Source: an uncultured Clostridia bacterium | GTDB taxonomy: Bacteria > Bacillota > Clostridia > Oscillospirales > Acutalibacteraceae | NCBI GenBank assembly: GCA_947632045.1 | Contig: CANRNQ010000008.1 | Span: forward strand, 1-64,000 | Reading direction: 5' to 3' | Length of the DNA stretch: 64,000 nucleotides | Shown here: positions 18,003 to 28,123 of the stretch, piece by piece | How positions within the stretch are numbered: position 1 is the stretch's first letter | How the letters are laid out: every line of letters starts with the position of its first letter | The notes under the pieces: generated by a model | Database searches by the model: none | What the model was told of the DNA's origin: nothing | Seen by the model: the letters and a program-made list of their open reading frames with translations, nothing else | Translations under genes and position numbers: made by a program

Positions 18003-19297
18003 GTATCTTTAAATCCTCCTCCTTGAGAGCTGTTTACTATAAATGAATCAGGTATTCTTGAAAATCGTGTCAATCCGGACTTCCATACCTTAACATCTTT
18101 GCCATACAAAACAAAAGCTCGCAGGTCTGCTTTTCGTGGCACACGCTCTCCGTTTTCAAAAATATCTATATCCTTAAAGTCTATAACCTCTTGAGCAATA
18201 AATCTTCTTGGCTCAGATTTAATCATTGCAATAAACGTTTCTTTTTCTTCCTTTGTCAGCTTGCTGCCAAAAACAACACCGTATCCACCAGCCTCTGCAA
18301 CATCCTTAATAACCAGATTGTCAAAGTTATCGAGCACATATTTTCTGTCGTCCTCAAAGAAAGGAAGATAGGTCGGCGCATTATTTGTCAGACAATCTTC
18401 ACCCAGATAATACTTAATCATCTTAGGCACAAAATAATAGATACCCTTATCATCAGCAATACCGTTACCGGGGGCATTCAGCAGAGCTACATTGCCCTTT
18501 TTGTAGGCGGTAAATATGTGTGGGATACCAATCAAGCTATCCTCCTGAAAAGTCATTGGATCAAGGTATTCGTCACTGATTCTTCTGTAAACAGCTCCAA
18601 CTCTCTGTTTTTTACCATTGTATCCCAGATGGTAAAGATTATCATTTTCAACCACGAGGTCACTTCCTGTACACAGAACAGCACCTGTTTGCTCCGCAAG
18701 GTAGCTATGCTCAAAGAATGCGGCATTGTATCTGCCGGGTGTAAGAATGACATTAATTCCACCCTTGTTTACATAGTTCATTGTTTCCCGAAGCAAATCT
18801 GCGTAATCTCGGTTATCCTCGATTGAATTTCTGATAAAGGTTTCCGGTGAGCTTCTGCGGCAAAATTTTCTGGCAATCATAGGATATGATGCACCGGAAG
18901 GTACTCTTAAATTATCCTCTAAAATATACCACTTACCATCCTTGCCCTCTACCAAATCTATTCCGGAGATATGACTAAAAATATCTTTTGGCGGACATAT
19001 CCCATCGCACTGCTTCAAAAATCCCTTTGCTGAATACACAAACTCCTCCGGAATAATTCCATCCCTTACAATACTTTTCGCTCCATAAATATCCTTTAAA
19101 AACAGGTTGAGTGCAGTTACTCTTTGTTGCAGTCCCTTTTCAAGCATATCAAAATCTGATTTTGTAATTACTCTCGGTACAGGGTCAAACGGAAAAAGTT
19201 GTTCGTTAAATATTCCGTTTTTATAAATGCCAAACTTTACTCCATAACGAGCCAAAAGCTCATTTACGGTATCGGCGTAACTGTACAAAGCTTCCAT
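17984..19297 (-). CDS. Circularly permuted type-2 ATP-grasp protein (COG2308)
   Basis: GRYNAAFFEHSYLAEQTGAVLCTGSDLVVENDNLYHL; LVIKDVAEAGGYGVVFG; DLRAFVLYG. Confidence 0.9.
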   Translation of the reverse strand: MEALYSYADTVNELLARYGVKFGIYKNGIFNEQLFPFDPVPRVITKSDFDMLEKGLQQRVTALNLFLKDIYGAKSIVRDGIIPEEFVYSAKGFLKQCDGICPPKDIFSHISGIDLVEGKDGKWYILEDNLRVPSGASYPMIARKFCRRSSPETFIRNSIEDNRDYADLLRETMNYVNKGGINVILTPGRYNAAFFEHSYLAEQTGAVLCTGSDLVVENDNLYHLGYNGKKQRVGAVYRRISDEYLDPMTFQEDSLIGIPHIFTAYKKGNVALLNAPGNGIADDKGIYYFVPKMIKYYLGEDCLTNNAPTYLPFFEDDRKYVLDNFDNLVIKDVAEAGGYGVVFGSKLTKEEKETFIAMIKSEPRRFIAQEVIDFKDIDIFENGERVPRKADLRAFVLYGKDVKVWKSGLTRFSRIPDSFIVNSSQGGGFKDTWVLSH

Positions 19298-19331
19298 AAT
19301 TCTTCCTCCTTTTCACATATAAATAAAAAGG

Positions 19332-19367
19332 CGACGGACAAGAAAGTATGAACATCCTTGTCCGTCG
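19332..19367 (-). terminator. Terminator-like hairpin in the 5' leader of the ATP-grasp operon
   Basis: CGACGGACAAG/CTTGTCCGTCG (11 bp). On the minus strand followed by GCCTTTTTATTT and then the RBS of the ATP-grasp gene. Confidence 0.6.
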
Positions 19368-19377
19368 TTATGTAAGT

Positions 19378-19406
19378 ATAATATCATTTCGCAGATGAAA
19401 AGTCAA
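19378..19406 (-). promoter_or_regulatory. Sigma-70 type promoter of the ATP-grasp operon
   Basis: Minus strand TTGACT-N17-TATTAT. Confidence 0.6.
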
Positions 19407-19974
19407 GAAATTTGCAAGATTTATATCGTTTCCTGCAACGCTCAAAAGAATTATTAAGATTATCTCAATTATAATATGAATTATTGCATGATTTTCATTA
19501 TATTCTTGCATATTTTGATGCTTGTTGATAATGCAGGTTATTCTGTTTCATTAATATGGATTTGAAGCTTTTGTTCTTTTCTTTTACTATAATTTCATTA
19601 ATCAGCAGTCTTATATTTGCATCACTTATAGCCCCTCTTCAATGATTTGTTCAATAAGTTCAATGATACTCTTTCATTGCTCACAGCGAATATTGTCAGC
19701 CCGGCAAAGATAATAATGCTAACGAGGAAACATTAAGCAAGCTGACAAAAGAAAGCCTTGAAAAAAGCACGACGGCAAGGTGAGTGAAAATTCTCCTTGC
19801 CGTCGCTCTTTAAAATTGAGGCAAATGTAATATCTGTATCTTATTTGTAATTCTCCCTTATGCTATTATTCTACGAAGAAATTAAAAGAATCACAAATGT
19901 GCGAGTGAGAAATGTGTGTAACTGCCGATAAAACCTATATGAAAATAAGTCCGTTATTGACACTCGTACAAAAA

Positions 19975-20006
19975 AGAAATCGGCCGCGCTGCGGTCGTTT
20001 TTTTCA
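19975..20006. terminator. Hairpin/terminator cassette copy 3
   Basis: AAAAAGAAATCGGCCGCGCTGCGGTCGTTTT, identical to 1788-1818; the hairpin is just downstream of the SDR stop codon. Confidence 0.75.
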
Positions 20007-20741
20007 TTAAATTACAAAACCGCCGTTTACACCGAGCACCTGCCCCGTTATAAACGAGGCGCGCTCGCCTGCCAAAAACACTGCGGCGTTCGCTATATCC
20101 TCCGGAGAGCCGAGCCGCTGAATGGGGGTTTCCTCCTTCAGAGCCTCAAGCTCCTCCTCGGTGTACTCCCCGAGCATATCTGTTTTTATCACTCCGGGAG
20201 CTATCGCGTTCACCCTTATGCCGCTCAGAGAAACCTCCTTTGCAAGCGCCTTTGTCAAGCCGATAACGCCCGCCTTTGCCGCCGAATAAGCGACCTCGCA
20301 GCTCGCGCCGATTTGCCCCCACATGGAGCTTATGTTTATTATACAGCCCTTGTGCCGTCTTATCATATGGGGCAAAACGGTTCGGCAGTAATTGTAGCAG
20401 CCGGTGAGATTTGTCGATATTATTTTATTCCAATCTTCGGGCGACACGTCGGTAAAAAGCGCGGTTGAGGAAATCGCCGCGTTATTTACAAGAATGTCTA
20501 TTTGTTTGAAGCGCCTCATAACGCTATCGACGACATTTACCGCACCGTCATAGCTTTTAACGTCCGCCTTAAAGGAAACGGCGCTTGCGCCGAGCCGCTT
20601 TGCGCGGCTTACTACGTCCTCGGCACAGTCTGTGCGCTCGTTATATGTTATAGCTAAGTCATAGCCCTCCTCAGCAAGAGCAAGAGCCACAGCCGCTCCT
20701 ATTCCCCGTGAGCCACCCGTTACTATCGCGCATTTTGACAT
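20007..20741 (-). CDS. SDR-family oxidoreductase, 3-oxoacyl-ACP reductase-like
   Basis: VTGGSRGIGAAVALALAEEG, NNAAIS, YSAAKAGVIGLTKALA. Start at MSKCAIV. Confidence 0.9.
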   Translation of the reverse strand: MSKCAIVTGGSRGIGAAVALALAEEGYDLAITYNERTDCAEDVVSRAKRLGASAVSFKADVKSYDGAVNVVDSVMRRFKQIDILVNNAAISSTALFTDVSPEDWNKIISTNLTGCYNYCRTVLPHMIRRHKGCIINISSMWGQIGASCEVAYSAAKAGVIGLTKALAKEVSLSGIRVNAIAPGVIKTDMLGEYTEEELEALKEETPIQRLGSPEDIANAAVFLAGERASFITGQVLGVNGGFVI

Positions 20742-21033
20742 ATTTTTTCTCTCCCTTTTAAGCGACGCGCGCCGTTTGTCTATGAGCCATGTTTTAACAG
20801 GATAAAAATAAAAGTTTTTGCCCGCCTTTTTCCAAAAGGCGGCAGAGGAGAAGGGGGCAGCGCCCCTTGTCGCAGTCCGCAGGCCGCGAAATTCCCCGCG
20901 TTTCAAAGCGCAGGAGAAGTGAGAAGCCCTCGCCGGTTGCTCCCAAAAAAGTAGAGTTCCTTGTAAAACTAATCAAGGCTGATATATCCTTTTTAAGAAT
21001 TTGTGCGCGCCGCTTTAAACGGCGCGCAATTTT

Positions 21034-21762
21034 TTATTTTACTTGCCCTCTTATCTGCCCGAGCACCTCGCCTATCGGCTCGCGTATGACGAGGTCGGCG
21101 CGACTGTCAAACGGGGTTTTCGACTTGTTTATCAGCACAAGATGCTTTCCCCTGAAATAGTTCACAAAGCCCGCGGCGGGATATACGTTGAGCGAGGTTC
21201 CTCCGACAATTAAAAGCTCCGCGCCCATTATCGCGCTCACGCTCTCCTCTATCGTCTGCTCGCACAGGCCCTCCTCGTATAAAACCACATCGGGCTTTAT
21301 CCGCCCTCCGCATTCGCACCTCGGCACTGTGCTGCTGTCTTTTATTGCCTCAAGCCCGTAGAATCTGCGGCAATCCTCGCAGTAATTTCTGAGCACCGAG
21401 CCGTGCAGCTCCAGTACACGCTTGCTGCCTGCCGCCTGATGCAGGCCGTCTATATTCTGCGTTATAACCGCCTTGAGCTTTCCTTCGCGCTCAAGTGCGG
21501 CGAGCGCAAGGTGAGCCGCGTTTGGCCTGGCGTTGGGATAGAGCATTTTATTTCGGTAAAACCTGAAAAATTCCTCCGGATTTTTTTCATAAAAGGTATG
21601 GCTGAGTATGACCTCCGGAGGAAAGTCATACTGCTGATTATAGAGTCCGTCCGTGCTGCGGAAGTCCGGTATTCCGCTCTCAGTAGAAACACCGGCGCCG
21701 CCGAAAAAGACTATATTGTCGCTCTCGTCTATCCATTCTTTGAGCTGCTGTACTTCGTTCAT
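21034..21762 (-). CDS. NAD-dependent protein deacylase, SIR2 family
   Basis: FFGGAGVSTESGIPDFRS, ITQNIDGLHQAAGS, ELHGS, CxxC zinc motifs. Confidence 0.95.
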   Translation of the reverse strand: MNEVQQLKEWIDESDNIVFFGGAGVSTESGIPDFRSTDGLYNQQYDFPPEVILSHTFYEKNPEEFFRFYRNKMLYPNARPNAAHLALAALEREGKLKAVITQNIDGLHQAAGSKRVLELHGSVLRNYCEDCRRFYGLEAIKDSSTVPRCECGGRIKPDVVLYEEGLCEQTIEESVSAIMGAELLIVGGTSLNVYPAAGFVNYFRGKHLVLINKSKTPFDSRADLVIREPIGEVLGQIRGQVK

Positions 21763-22181
21763 TCTGTTTTCGCCTCTCCTTCGTCCGACTTCTGCTCGCG
21801 CAGCCTTTTTTCTCTCTCCTTCTTTCTGAGATATTCGGCTATTCTATCCTCGTCATATAGCACAAGGTCGCGGTAGCCCGCGAGCGTTTCGTTGTGGTGT
21901 CTAAGCTCATGCACAAGCACGCGCCTTAGCTGCTCATAGTAAAGCTCCCTTGGTCTGTTGCCGTAAATTTTAGCGAAGGAGCCGTAATATATTTTTATAA
22001 GTACGCCTATTGACGAGCGCGAGTATTCGCCCATTATGTAAAGGTCGTTGTCGACTGCCTTTGGGTGTATCTTGTACTGCGGCAGCAAAATGATGCCGCC
22101 GCTAAGCTCGCGGAACAACGGCTCCGGCAGCGTATCTGTTATCTCGTCAAGCATTTCCTTTGTTTCGTCAATGGTAAACAT
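21759..22181 (-). CDS. Metallopeptidase family protein (predicted Zn protease)
   Basis: VLVHELRHHNE motif in a small protein; overlaps the sir2 start. Confidence 0.8.
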   Translation of the reverse strand: MFTIDETKEMLDEITDTLPEPLFRELSGGIILLPQYKIHPKAVDNDLYIMGEYSRSSIGVLIKIYYGSFAKIYGNRPRELYYEQLRRVLVHELRHHNETLAGYRDLVLYDEDRIAEYLRKKEREKRLREQKSDEGEAKTE

Positions 22182-22192
22182 TCAAAATCGCC

Positions 22193-23296
22193 TCAGTCCA
22201 GAAAATCCTTTAGCTTTTTGCTCCTGCTTGGGTGGCGCAGCTTTCTGAGCGCCTTCGCCTCGATCTGTCTTATTCTCTCTCTTGTAACGTCAAATTCCTT
22301 TCCTACCTCCTCGAGCGTCCTCGATCTGCCGTCCTCAAGCCCAAATCGCAGCCTCAAAACCTTTTCCTCCCTCGGCGTGAGCGTGTCCAGCACCTCGTCG
22401 AGCTGTTCCTTTAAAAGCGTATGCGAAGCCGCGTCCGCCGGCGCGGGAGCGTCGTCGTCCGGAATGAAGTCGCCGAGATGGCTGTCCTCTTCCTCGCCTA
22501 TCGGCGTTTCAAGCGACACCGGCTCCTGCGCGACCCTCATTATCTCCCTGACCTTGTCAACCGGCATATCAAGCACATCGGCGATTTCGTCGGCTGTCGG
22601 CTCATGTCCGTTTGTGTGCAAAAGCTGGCTCGACACCTTTTTCACCTTGTTTATCGTTTCAACCATATGAACCGGTATCCTTATCGTTCTCGCCTGGTCT
22701 GCTATCGCTCTTGTTATAGCCTGTCTTATCCACCATGTTGCATAGGTGGAAAATTTAAAGCCCTTTGTGTAGTCAAATTTTTCAACGGCCTTGATAAGTC
22801 CAAGATTTCCCTCTTGAATAAGATCCAAAAACTGCATACCTCTGCCGAGATAGCGCTTAGCTATGCTGACAACGAGTCTTAAGTTGGCCTCTGACAGGCG
22901 CTTTTTCGCCGCCGAATCTCCCTGCTTTATTTTTATTGCGAGCTCGACCTCTTCATCGGGAGAAAGAAGCGGAACTCTGCCTATTTCCTTTAAGTAAACC
23001 TTTACCGGATCGTCTATTGCGACGCTGTCGGCGTTTACGTCTTCAACGGCCTCATCTTCGACCTCTTTCTCGTCAATCTTGATATCCTCGATAGGAACGT
23101 CCTCAAAATCCTCGACTATAGTCACGTTCATTTGCTCGAGGCTGTCGTAGAGCTTTTCAATTTGATCCGGTTCAAAAACCACTTCGCCCATCGCGTCAAA
23201 GATTTCCTTTGTGCTTATCTCTCCTTTTGATTTGGCAAGATCTATTATCTCCTTAATGATAGTCTTTTTGTCCGGTGACGTCTGCAAAATAGCCAT
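22193..23296 (-). CDS. rpoD: RNA polymerase sigma factor RpoD
   Basis: [59 protein letters not shown]; region 4.2 [20 protein letters not shown]. Confidence 0.98.
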   Translation of the reverse strand: MAILQTSPDKKTIIKEIIDLAKSKGEISTKEIFDAMGEVVFEPDQIEKLYDSLEQMNVTIVEDFEDVPIEDIKIDEKEVEDEAVEDVNADSVAIDDPVKVYLKEIGRVPLLSPDEEVELAIKIKQGDSAAKKRLSEANLRLVVSIAKRYLGRGMQFLDLIQEGNLGLIKAVEKFDYTKGFKFSTYATWWIRQAITRAIADQARTIRIPVHMVETINKVKKVSSQLLHTNGHEPTADEIADVLDMPVDKVREIMRVAQEPVSLETPIGEEEDSHLGDFIPDDDAPAPADAASHTLLKEQLDEVLDTLTPREEKVLRLRFGLEDGRSRTLEEVGKEFDVTRERIRQIEAKALRKLRHPSRSKKLKDFLD

Positions 23297-23361
23297 CTGT
23301 ATCTTTCCTTTCTTTCCCCGTGGTTTTTTCTGGCAGATCGCGTATACACGGGCTTATTCCC

Positions 23362-25125
23362 TTATTTTTTCTGCTGCTTGAGCTTTTCGAGGTATTTTTC
23401 TATATCGCTTATATCGGCGCTTGCCGCGTTTTCCGCCGTTATCCTGTCGTTTTCTGAGAGTATCACTCGTATGCAGTCGTCGCGAGCCGCGACGGAGTTT
23501 ATATTCCCCCCGAAAGATGCAAGCATTCCGGCAATTTTTCCGTTTTCTTCTACGGTAAATTCCCCCGAGATATCCGAGGGCATTATATTTCTGCCGTCGA
23601 GCGCTCTCTCGGTTATTATACCGTAAACTCGCCTGTTGAACGACGTTACAAGCTTTTCCGGCGGCAGCAGTTTTGCGATCTTTGCCGCCTCACCCGGATT
23701 ATTTATGATATAAGCTATCAATGCCTCCTCCGCTCTTGCCGCCCTGAGATTTGCGGCCTTCTCGGAGTTCACCCTGTCGTCCCTGCCGGAGGCGACGGTC
23801 TGAATATCTCTAAACTGCTTTTTTGTCCTTTCTCGGACATTTTTCTTTCTGTAACCGTTTATCTGGCGCAGCACCGATTCTTTGCTAACTCCGGTTTCAT
23901 CGCTAAGCCTTCCCGCGTAGACCTCCGCCTCTATCGGGTTTTCAAGCTCAGACAAAAGTCGAGAGCAATCGGTGAGATAGGCAACGACCTGGCTTTGCTC
24001 GGTCAGTATATATTTTTGCTTTATCTTCTGTATTCTGTACTCTATATCGTTTCCGCTCTTTTCAAGGAGCCGTTCAAAACGCTCGCGACCCTTGTCGCCG
24101 TTTTCCCTTATAAATTCGTCTGGGTCCTTTGCTCCCGGCACGGATATCACCCTTATGTCAACTCCGGCGCTCCTCAAAAGCTCTATCGCTCTCTGCGCCG
24201 CCTTTTGACCCGCCTCGTCGGAGTCGTAGCAAATATATACCTCGTCGGCATAGCGCTTCATAAGCATTGCCTGCTCGCGCGTAAGCGCCGTTCCGAGCGT
24301 TGCTATTGCAGAGGTGAAGCCCGCCTGGTGCAGAGCTATTACGTCCATATATCCCTCGCAGAGTATAAGACTGCGGTCGCCGCCCTTTGCGAAGTTCAGC
24401 GCAAAGAGATTCGTGCTTTTTTTAAAAACGGGCGTATCGGAGGTGTTGAGGTATTTCGGCTTTTGGTCCGTCATTATCCTGCCGCCGAAGGCTATGACGT
24501 TCCCCCGTAGATCTATTATGGGGAACATCACTCGGTTGTAAAACCTGTCGGATATGCTGCCGTTTTTGTTTTGATATACAAGGTTTGCCGCGACCAGCTC
24601 CTGCGGCTTGAAGCCCTTTGATTTCAAATAATCGACAAGGGCAAAGCGTTTGTCCGGGCTGAAGCCCAGTCCAAAGTGCTTTATGGTTCTCTCCGAAAGG
24701 CCTCTTCCGCGCAGATATTCGAGTCCCTCCTTGCCCTCTGACGTATAAAGCGTCGAATAATAAAACCGCCCCGCCTCGCGGTTCGCCTCGAAGATTCTTC
24801 TCCGCAGCTCGCTCAGGCTGTTGTCGTATGAGCTTTCAGGCATTTCCATTCCGGCTCTTTGAGCCAGCAGCTTGACAGCGTCTATATAATCGAGGTTTTC
24901 TATTTTTCGTATGAAGGTTATCACGTCGCCGCCCGCTCCGCAGCCGAAGCAGTAAAACGAGCCGTTTTCGGGATATATGTTAAACGACGGCGTTTTTTCG
25001 CTGTGGAACGGACAGAGCCCAACGAGATTGCGCCCGCGTCTTTTTAGAGTTACATACGACGAGGCTATGTCGGATATATCGCTCCTCAGCTTCAGCTCGT
25101 ATAAAAAATCGTCCGGTAACGGCAA
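23362..25125 (-). CDS. dnaG: DNA primase
   Basis: N-terminal CHC2 zinc finger (CPFHSEKTPSFNIYPENGSFYCFGCGAGGDVI) and Toprim EGYMDVIALHQ. Confidence 0.98.
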   Translation of the reverse strand: MPLPDDFLYELKLRSDISDIASSYVTLKRRGRNLVGLCPFHSEKTPSFNIYPENGSFYCFGCGAGGDVITFIRKIENLDYIDAVKLLAQRAGMEMPESSYDNSLSELRRRIFEANREAGRFYYSTLYTSEGKEGLEYLRGRGLSERTIKHFGLGFSPDKRFALVDYLKSKGFKPQELVAANLVYQNKNGSISDRFYNRVMFPIIDLRGNVIAFGGRIMTDQKPKYLNTSDTPVFKKSTNLFALNFAKGGDRSLILCEGYMDVIALHQAGFTSAIATLGTALTREQAMLMKRYADEVYICYDSDEAGQKAAQRAIELLRSAGVDIRVISVPGAKDPDEFIRENGDKGRERFERLLEKSGNDIEYRIQKIKQKYILTEQSQVVAYLTDCSRLLSELENPIEAEVYAGRLSDETGVSKESVLRQINGYRKKNVRERTKKQFRDIQTVASGRDDRVNSEKAANLRAARAEEALIAYIINNPGEAAKIAKLLPPEKLVTSFNRRVYGIITERALDGRNIMPSDISGEFTVEENGKIAGMLASFGGNINSVAARDDCIRVILSENDRITAENAASADISDIEKYLEKLKQQKK

Positions 25126-25210
25126 AATATCGCCTCCTGTTTTGCGGCGTTTCGCCGCTTGAATAATATTCGCAAAGCACGCTCGTCTGTGGTTTTCGCC
25201 GGAATTATCA

Positions 25211-25439
25211 GCTGCCGCGCGGTATGCTTAGGCAGCTTTGAGCGTGCGTTTAAAATTCGGGCGGCGACCGGCGCGGCGCAGCCGCGCGGAAAAAACGCGG
25301 CATAACGAGAGTGTGATTTTATAAAGGGTAAACCGCCGCCGCGTTTTTTCGCACATTTCCGCCGGAGGCGGAAATGTGCCGGTCGCCGCCCGAATAAGTC
25401 TGGCTAAGGCAGATAATAAAAACGCGACGACGCGGCAGC
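25211..25439 (-). repeat. Dispersed nested inverted-repeat element, copy A
   Basis: GCTGCCGCG/CGCGGCAGC (25211-25219/25431-25439); core TTCGGGCGGCGACCGG/CCGGTCGCCGCCCGAA (25256-25271/25379-25394); AAAAAACGCGGC/GCCGCGTTTTTT (25290-25301/25338-25349); hairpins GCGCGGC-GCA-GCCGCGC and GCACATTTCCGCC-GGA-GGCGGAAATGTGC. Orientation opposite to the other copies. Confidence 0.9.
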
Positions 25440-25472
25440 CGGGTATGAGCTTCAACCCCGCAGCGAACCGTC

Positions 25473-26474
25473 TTAAAGCTTTTGCCAGAATTTCGGTATA
25501 AATAAATTTTCATAGGTCTGCACCGCAAAGTGATCCGTCATTCCCGCGATGTAATCACAAACCGCGCGTTCAACACCCTCGCTGTCGGCTATCGCTTTAA
25601 GCTCGCCGTCAAGCAGCTCCGGATGCTTTGTATAATAGTCATAAAGGCTTTCTACAAGATGAGGCACCTTCTTTTCCTCTGATTTAGCGTATTCGCTCTT
25701 GTATACGCAGTCAAACATATATTTATGCAGGGCGTTGAAGCACTCGAAAAAATGCTTGTCCATCTTTATCTCCCCGCCGACGCTGTTCTCGACCACGTTT
25801 ACAACCATTGAATTTATTCTCTCGCTCGTCGTAGAACCAAACGCTTCTATAAATTCCTTCGGCAGATCCTTCTCGCTTATCGCTCCTGCCCTTATAGCAT
25901 CGTCTATATCGTGATTTATATAGGCTATCCTGTCGGCCGTTCTCACTATTCGTCCCTCAAGGGTGTCGGCCTCTTTTCCTTTTGTGTGGCAGAGTATACC
26001 GTTTTTGACCTCGTATGTAAGATTAAGCCCCGCACCATTCTTTTCTAGCCTCTCCACGACTCTCACGCTCTGCTCAAAATGCCTGAAGCCGCCCGGGTGC
26101 AGATCATTCAACGCCCGCTCACCGGCATGGCCAAACGGAGTGTGCCCCAGATCGTGCCCAAGAGCTATTGCCTCTGTGAGATCCTCGTTGAGATCGAGCG
26201 CACGGGCGATAGTACGAGCTATCTGCGCAACCTCAAGCGTATGAGTGAGCCGCGTTCGGTAATGGTCGCCCTCGGGAGAAAGAAAAACCTGGGTCTTGTG
26301 CTTGAGCCTGCGGAACGATTTGCAGTGTATTATTCTGTCGCGGTCGCGCTGGAACGCTGTGCGCATAGGCGACGGCTCCTCCGGTCGCTCTCTGCCGCGG
26401 GAATTTTTCGAGAGGCAGGCAAGGCTTGAAAAACGCCTTTCTTCCCAATAACAGATTTTTTCATTTATCGTCAT
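25473..26474 (-). CDS. dgt: Deoxyguanosinetriphosphate triphosphohydrolase-like (HD domain)
   Basis: SFRRLKHKTQVFLSPEGDHYRTRLTHTLEVAQIARTIARAL; GHDLGHTPFGHAGE. Confidence 0.93.
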   Translation of the reverse strand: MTINEKICYWEERRFSSLACLSKNSRGRERPEEPSPMRTAFQRDRDRIIHCKSFRRLKHKTQVFLSPEGDHYRTRLTHTLEVAQIARTIARALDLNEDLTEAIALGHDLGHTPFGHAGERALNDLHPGGFRHFEQSVRVVERLEKNGAGLNLTYEVKNGILCHTKGKEADTLEGRIVRTADRIAYINHDIDDAIRAGAISEKDLPKEFIEAFGSTTSERINSMVVNVVENSVGGEIKMDKHFFECFNALHKYMFDCVYKSEYAKSEEKKVPHLVESLYDYYTKHPELLDGELKAIADSEGVERAVCDYIAGMTDHFAVQTYENLFIPKFWQKL

Positions 26475-26771
26475 TATACCGCTTCCTTTTGCCGTCGGCA
26501 GGCAAGATGAGGCTTTTGATAACCCTTTTTCGCCGTAAATCGTTTATTTTCGCGTAGATTTATATGCTGTCAATATAATATACCTGATTATTTAAAAATA
26601 TCCTCTTATTTTTTGAATTTTTTTTGCTAAAACAAAGAAGTAGGGCAGTTTTTGATTCACCATAAAGGTCAAGCGGCGATTTAAAGCCCTGTAAAATAAT
26701 TTTCCAAATCAAAAGCCCTTTACATAATATTGGACAGCCTTGGGAATTATTTATAAAAGGGGATTTGATAT

Positions 26772-28121
26772 ATGTTAAAACTCAGAAAACGACAGATTGT
26801 AAGAATAGTCAGCTTCGCCGCCGCAGTTTTATTGCTGATAAGCGCAGCGTGTGTTTCGGGCTTTTCAATAGCAAGCAGGTACCGTTCGGCAATAGAGCAC
26901 GGTTATCAGATGGCACTGTCCGAATTATCAGACTATATGACAAGCATACGGTCAACGCTTGAAAAAGGCCTGTACGCAAATACGGGCACTTCAAGGCTTT
27001 CCCTCGCGGCAAAGCTGTCAAACGACTGCACCGGAGCAAAATCGGCTCTTGAACGGTTGCCGGTATCGGTAGACGAGGCTCAGCAGCTTCAAAAGTTTTT
27101 GTCGCAGGCGGGCGATTTTTCGGTCAGTATGATAAATTCCGCCGCAAGAGGATACGAGTTCTCGGCACAGAGCAGAGACAGTCTTGAGTCTCTGTCAAAA
27201 TATGCCGACAATGTAGCGCCGATAGTTGAGGACCTCTCGGCTCGGTACGGCGACGGTGAAGTGCCGCTCGGCATTGACGAGAGCATCGCCGACAAAGCTT
27301 CAGTCAACGCCCGCCGCGAGTTCGTTCTTGACGCGGATTTCAGCGAAATAAACGAAAGCTTCACGAGCTATCCTACTCTTATTTACGACGGACCCTTTGC
27401 CGACAGCGTACAAAATCGAGAGAGTATATATCTTGAAGACTTTTCCGAGTGCGAACAGTCCGATGCAAAAGCAAAGGCGGCGGAATTTCTCTCTGTGAGG
27501 GATGAAGCGTTAAAGCCGCTTGAACCGATAGAGGGCAATCTTCCCGCCTACGCCTTTTCCTTTGGTGAAAGCGGATATATAACCGTTACGCGTAAGGGCT
27601 GCCGCGTGTTGGAAATGAGCGAGGGGCACGGAGATATAAAGGCAAGGCTTAAGTACGATTCCGCGCTTGAGCGCGCCGCCGCTTTTCTCGAAAAGCAGGG
27701 CTATAAAAATATGAGGGAGAGCTATTACGCGATAAACAATAACGTGTGCGTTATTAATTTCGCCTATGTTCAGGACGAGGTTATTTGTTATCCGGATTTA
27801 ATAAAGGTGGGCATATCGCTCGAGGACGGGAGGATACTCTCATACAGTGCGGAAAATTACCTTATGAACCACTGCATCAGAACGTCGCAGCCATATCTTT
27901 CGCCCGCCTCGGCGCGACTCAGTCTCAGCCCGTATCTGACCGCCGGAGAGCCGCGCCTTGCGATAATTCCGGTGGAGAACGGTTATGAATATCTCTGCTA
28001 TGAGTTCGTTTGCAAGGGCGTAGACGATGAAGACATTCTCGTTTATATCAACTGTGAGACGGGACTTGAGGAGCAGATACTGATACTTTTAAAATCCGAT
28101 AGTGGGGAGCTGACTGTGTGA
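26772..28121 (+). CDS. ypeB: Germination protein YpeB-like
   Basis: N-terminal TM, SIASRYRSAIEHGYQMALSELSDYMTSI and C-terminal PepSY-like repeats characteristic of YpeB. Confidence 0.82.
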   Translation: MLKLRKRQIVRIVSFAAAVLLLISAACVSGFSIASRYRSAIEHGYQMALSELSDYMTSIRSTLEKGLYANTGTSRLSLAAKLSNDCTGAKSALERLPVSVDEAQQLQKFLSQAGDFSVSMINSAARGYEFSAQSRDSLESLSKYADNVAPIVEDLSARYGDGEVPLGIDESIADKASVNARREFVLDADFSEINESFTSYPTLIYDGPFADSVQNRESIYLEDFSECEQSDAKAKAAEFLSVRDEALKPLEPIEGNLPAYAFSFGESGYITVTRKGCRVLEMSEGHGDIKARLKYDSALERAAAFLEKQGYKNMRESYYAINNNVCVINFAYVQDEVICYPDLIKVGISLEDGRILSYSAENYLMNHCIRTSQPYLSPASARLSLSPYLTAGEPRLAIIPVENGYEYLCYEFVCKGVDDEDILVYINCETGLEEQILILLKSDSGELTV

Positions 28122-28123
28122 TT

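Noticed and set aside
18191-18826. 211-aa plus-strand ORF antisense to the ATP-grasp gene
   Set aside because: Overlaps a strongly supported CDS and shows no domain.
20800-20960. GC-rich stretch upstream of the SDR as an eighth repeat-element copy
   Set aside because: No GGCGGCGACC/GGTCGCCGCC pair and no AAAACGCGGC/GCCGCGTTTT stem.
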